NCBI GenBank assembly: GCA_002084985.1
Contig: MZGO01000080.1
Location: 1 to 7,519, forward strand
DNA from: Thermotoga sp. 4484_232
Lineage (GTDB): Bacteria > Thermotogota > Thermotogae > Thermotogales > Thermotogaceae
Direction of reading: 5' to 3'
DNA: 7,519 nucleotides
Part shown: positions 6,273-7,519 of the stretch, piece after piece
Numbering within the stretch: position 1 is the first letter of the stretch
How the letters are laid out: each line of letters begins with the position of its first letter
Notes under the pieces: model-generated
What the model saw: the letters and a program-made list of their open reading frames with translations, nothing else
Database searches by the model: none
Told to the model about the DNA's origin: nothing
Position numbers and translations under genes: made by a program

Positions 6273-7390
6273 AATCCACAGAGTCAGAGGATAAATATGT
6301 TCTCAGTGTGTACAGTAAGACCAGGGACGAATACATAACCATCTATGAATCGGCAGATCTTGACGATATGATAAGTTTTGCAGAGAGAAAAACGAACAGT
6401 AGAATACCGAAAGATCTTCTTCTTCAAAAAATCAAGGAACTCGAAGACGTATACAGGAAGAACGAGAGTGAGATAAAAGCTGCGGAGGAGGAGTTAAAAG
6501 ATTTGAATGAAAGGCTAAGAAGTTTGAATTCTCAGATAAGAAAGTACAGAAAGAAGATGGAAAAGATAACTCCGGAGATGACGGAGCTTCAGGAACTCAA
6601 AAAATCTCTTGAAGAGAGGGTAAACGAGCTGGAAAGACAAAAAGATGATGTTGAAAGAAGAATAAGTGAATTGACTCGCCGTCTTATCAGCATTGGCTCT
6701 GTCAGTTTCACGGTTCCAAAGAATCTTTTTGCAAATTACATAACTTTCTTCAAAGTGACGAGCGACTCCATTCCTGCTCTCATAAGGAGTATTGAAGTTG
6801 CCTTGGCAACCATAGGTATTTCACTTGGAATAGGTGGTCCTGCAGGATACGCATTCGCTAGGTACTTCTTCAAAGGTAAAAACCTTTTGAAACTCAGTGT
6901 ACTTTTCGTCAGGATGTTTCCAGGTGTCTCCATCGCCATGCCCATGGTCATAATCCTCGCAAAGATGGGATTCTACGATAGACCCATAGGTTTGTCTCTC
7001 GTCTATTCCGTTGGTCAGATAGCCATGACCATATGGATAACGGCAAGCATATTCATGGGAATACCCATAGAACTCGAAGAAGCGGCTCAAATATTTGGAT
7101 GCTCAAAGTGGGGAGCCTTTTTCCACGTGACCCTACCCCTTGCTCTTCCGGGACTTGCGGCGAGCGCTATGTATGCGTTCATAGGGAGCTGGTCTGAAAC
7201 GGCTCAGGCCATAATCCTGACACAATTTCACCCCACATTCCCTGTTGTTGTTTATCAAACTCTAGTCGGAGCGAAAGGATTGGTAAACCTCGTTGCAGCC
7301 GGTGGTGTCACGATGGCACTTCCCGCCATACTCTTCACAATAATAATAAGACGATACATACTCCAGATGTGGGGAGGAATAACCATATGA
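6269..7390 (+). CDS. ABC transporter permease 2 (MalG-like) with large coiled-coil insert, first helix missing
   Basis: A 373-residue permease of the CUT1 class; typical MalG-like proteins are about 270-290. Residues 1-46 are soluble. Residues 47-141 form two long amphipathic helices rich in Leu, Ile, Glu, Lys and Arg at heptad spacing, with a break at ITP (100-102), indicating an antiparallel coiled-coil hairpin. The membrane part follows, from FTVPKNLFANYITFF, with the second helix near 174-197 ending AGYAFARYFFKGK. The EAA loop EAAQIFGCSKWGAFFHVTLP starts at residue 271 and matches EAA-x3-G. By MalG topology the coiled coil lies in the first extracytoplasmic loop, which needs an upstream first helix. 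The opening MKSTES resembles the SLKSTE seen just after that helix, but the helix is absent and its N-terminus is out of frame at 6216. ATG 6269 has no ribosome site of its own. Confidence 0.85.
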   Translation: MKSTESEDKYVLSVYSKTRDEYITIYESADLDDMISFAERKTNSRIPKDLLLQKIKELEDVYRKNESEIKAAEEELKDLNERLRSLNSQIRKYRKKMEKITPEMTELQELKKSLEERVNELERQKDDVERRISELTRRLISIGSVSFTVPKNLFANYITFFKVTSDSIPALIRSIEVALATIGISLGIGGPAGYAFARYFFKGKNLLKLSVLFVRMFPGVSIAMPMVIILAKMGFYDRPIGLSLVYSVGQIAMTIWITASIFMGIPIELEEAAQIFGCSKWGAFFHVTLPLALPGLAASAMYAFIGSWSETAQAIILTQFHPTFPVVVYQTLVGAKGLVNLVAAGGVTMALPAILFTIIIRRYILQMWGGITI

Positions 7391-7403
7391 GGAGGGTCCA
7401 GGA

Positions 7404-7519
7404 ATGGCTGTACTCGAATTGATAAACCTGTCTAAGAGATATGGAAAGAGAGTGTGGGGAGCACGGAACATAAATCTTAAGGTCAACGATAAGGAGTTCA
7501 TAGTTCTTCTGGGCCCATC
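7404..7519 (+). CDS. ABC transporter ATP-binding protein (MalK-like), N-terminal fragment
   Basis: The first 38 codons of the importer's ATPase, cut by the window end. The start MAVLELINLSKRYGKR and the strand KEFIVLLGPS match the N-terminus of CUT1 ATPases, and the cut falls at the beginning of Walker A (GPSGCGKST in the family). ATG 7404 is 13 bases after the stop of permease 2, with GGAGGG at 7391-7396 as ribosome site. It would hydrolyse ATP on the cytoplasmic face and bind the EAA loops of both permeases. In many CUT1 systems the ATPase is shared or encoded elsewhere; here it is in the operon. Nothing can be said of its C-terminal regulatory domain. Confidence 0.9.
   Translation, partial: MAVLELINLSKRYGKRVWGARNINLKVNDKEFIVLLGP

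Noticed and set aside
1..7519. A functional link between the molybdenum hydroxylase and the sugar importer
   Set aside because: They are separated by an independent promoter and operator, and nothing visible ties their substrates together; adjacency alone is not enough.

Overview
The window looks like chromosomal DNA from a hyperthermophilic bacterium of the Thermotoga type. This is inferred from heavy use of AGA/AGG arginine and ATA isoleucine codons, very strong GGAGG-type ribosome sites, tightly overlapping genes, a TTG start, and charged, thermostable-looking proteins. No RNA gene, insertion sequence or CRISPR array was seen. All convincing genes are on the + strand.

Region 1 (1-3851) is the end of an operon for a molybdenum hydroxylase of the xanthine dehydrogenase family. 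In order it holds the C-terminal part of one FAD-binding subunit, a complete second FAD-binding subunit, the two-cluster [2Fe-2S] subunit and the molybdopterin-binding catalytic subunit. The genes overlap by 4, 11 and 4 bases, so translation is probably coupled. Electrons would run from the Mo centre through the two Fe-S clusters to FAD. The catalytic subunit is only 695 residues. It appears to lack about 80 internal residues just before its GGGFGGK motif, a stretch that normally carries a Mo-cofactor-contacting glutamine.

Region 2 (3852-4036) is a 185-base intergenic control region. It has a good sigma-A type promoter (TTGAAA, 17-base gap, TATAAA), a perfect 14-base palindrome with a CG centre that looks like a LacI-family operator, and a weaker related site over the -35 box.

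Region 3 (4037-7519) is an ABC importer operon of the CUT1 (maltose-type) sugar class: an exported substrate-binding protein, a GC-rich hairpin, two permeases and the first 38 codons of the ATPase, cut just before Walker A. The first permease has no standard start codon in front of its natural N-terminus. The second carries a long helical hairpin (coiled coil) in what should be its first extracytoplasmic loop, and it has lost its first membrane helix through an apparent out-of-frame deletion.

The main items for a second look are these three lesions in otherwise clean genes (strain decay or assembly error), the coiled-coil permease, the tandem FAD subunits and the operator pair. The transported substrate and the hydroxylase substrate cannot be read from the sequence.
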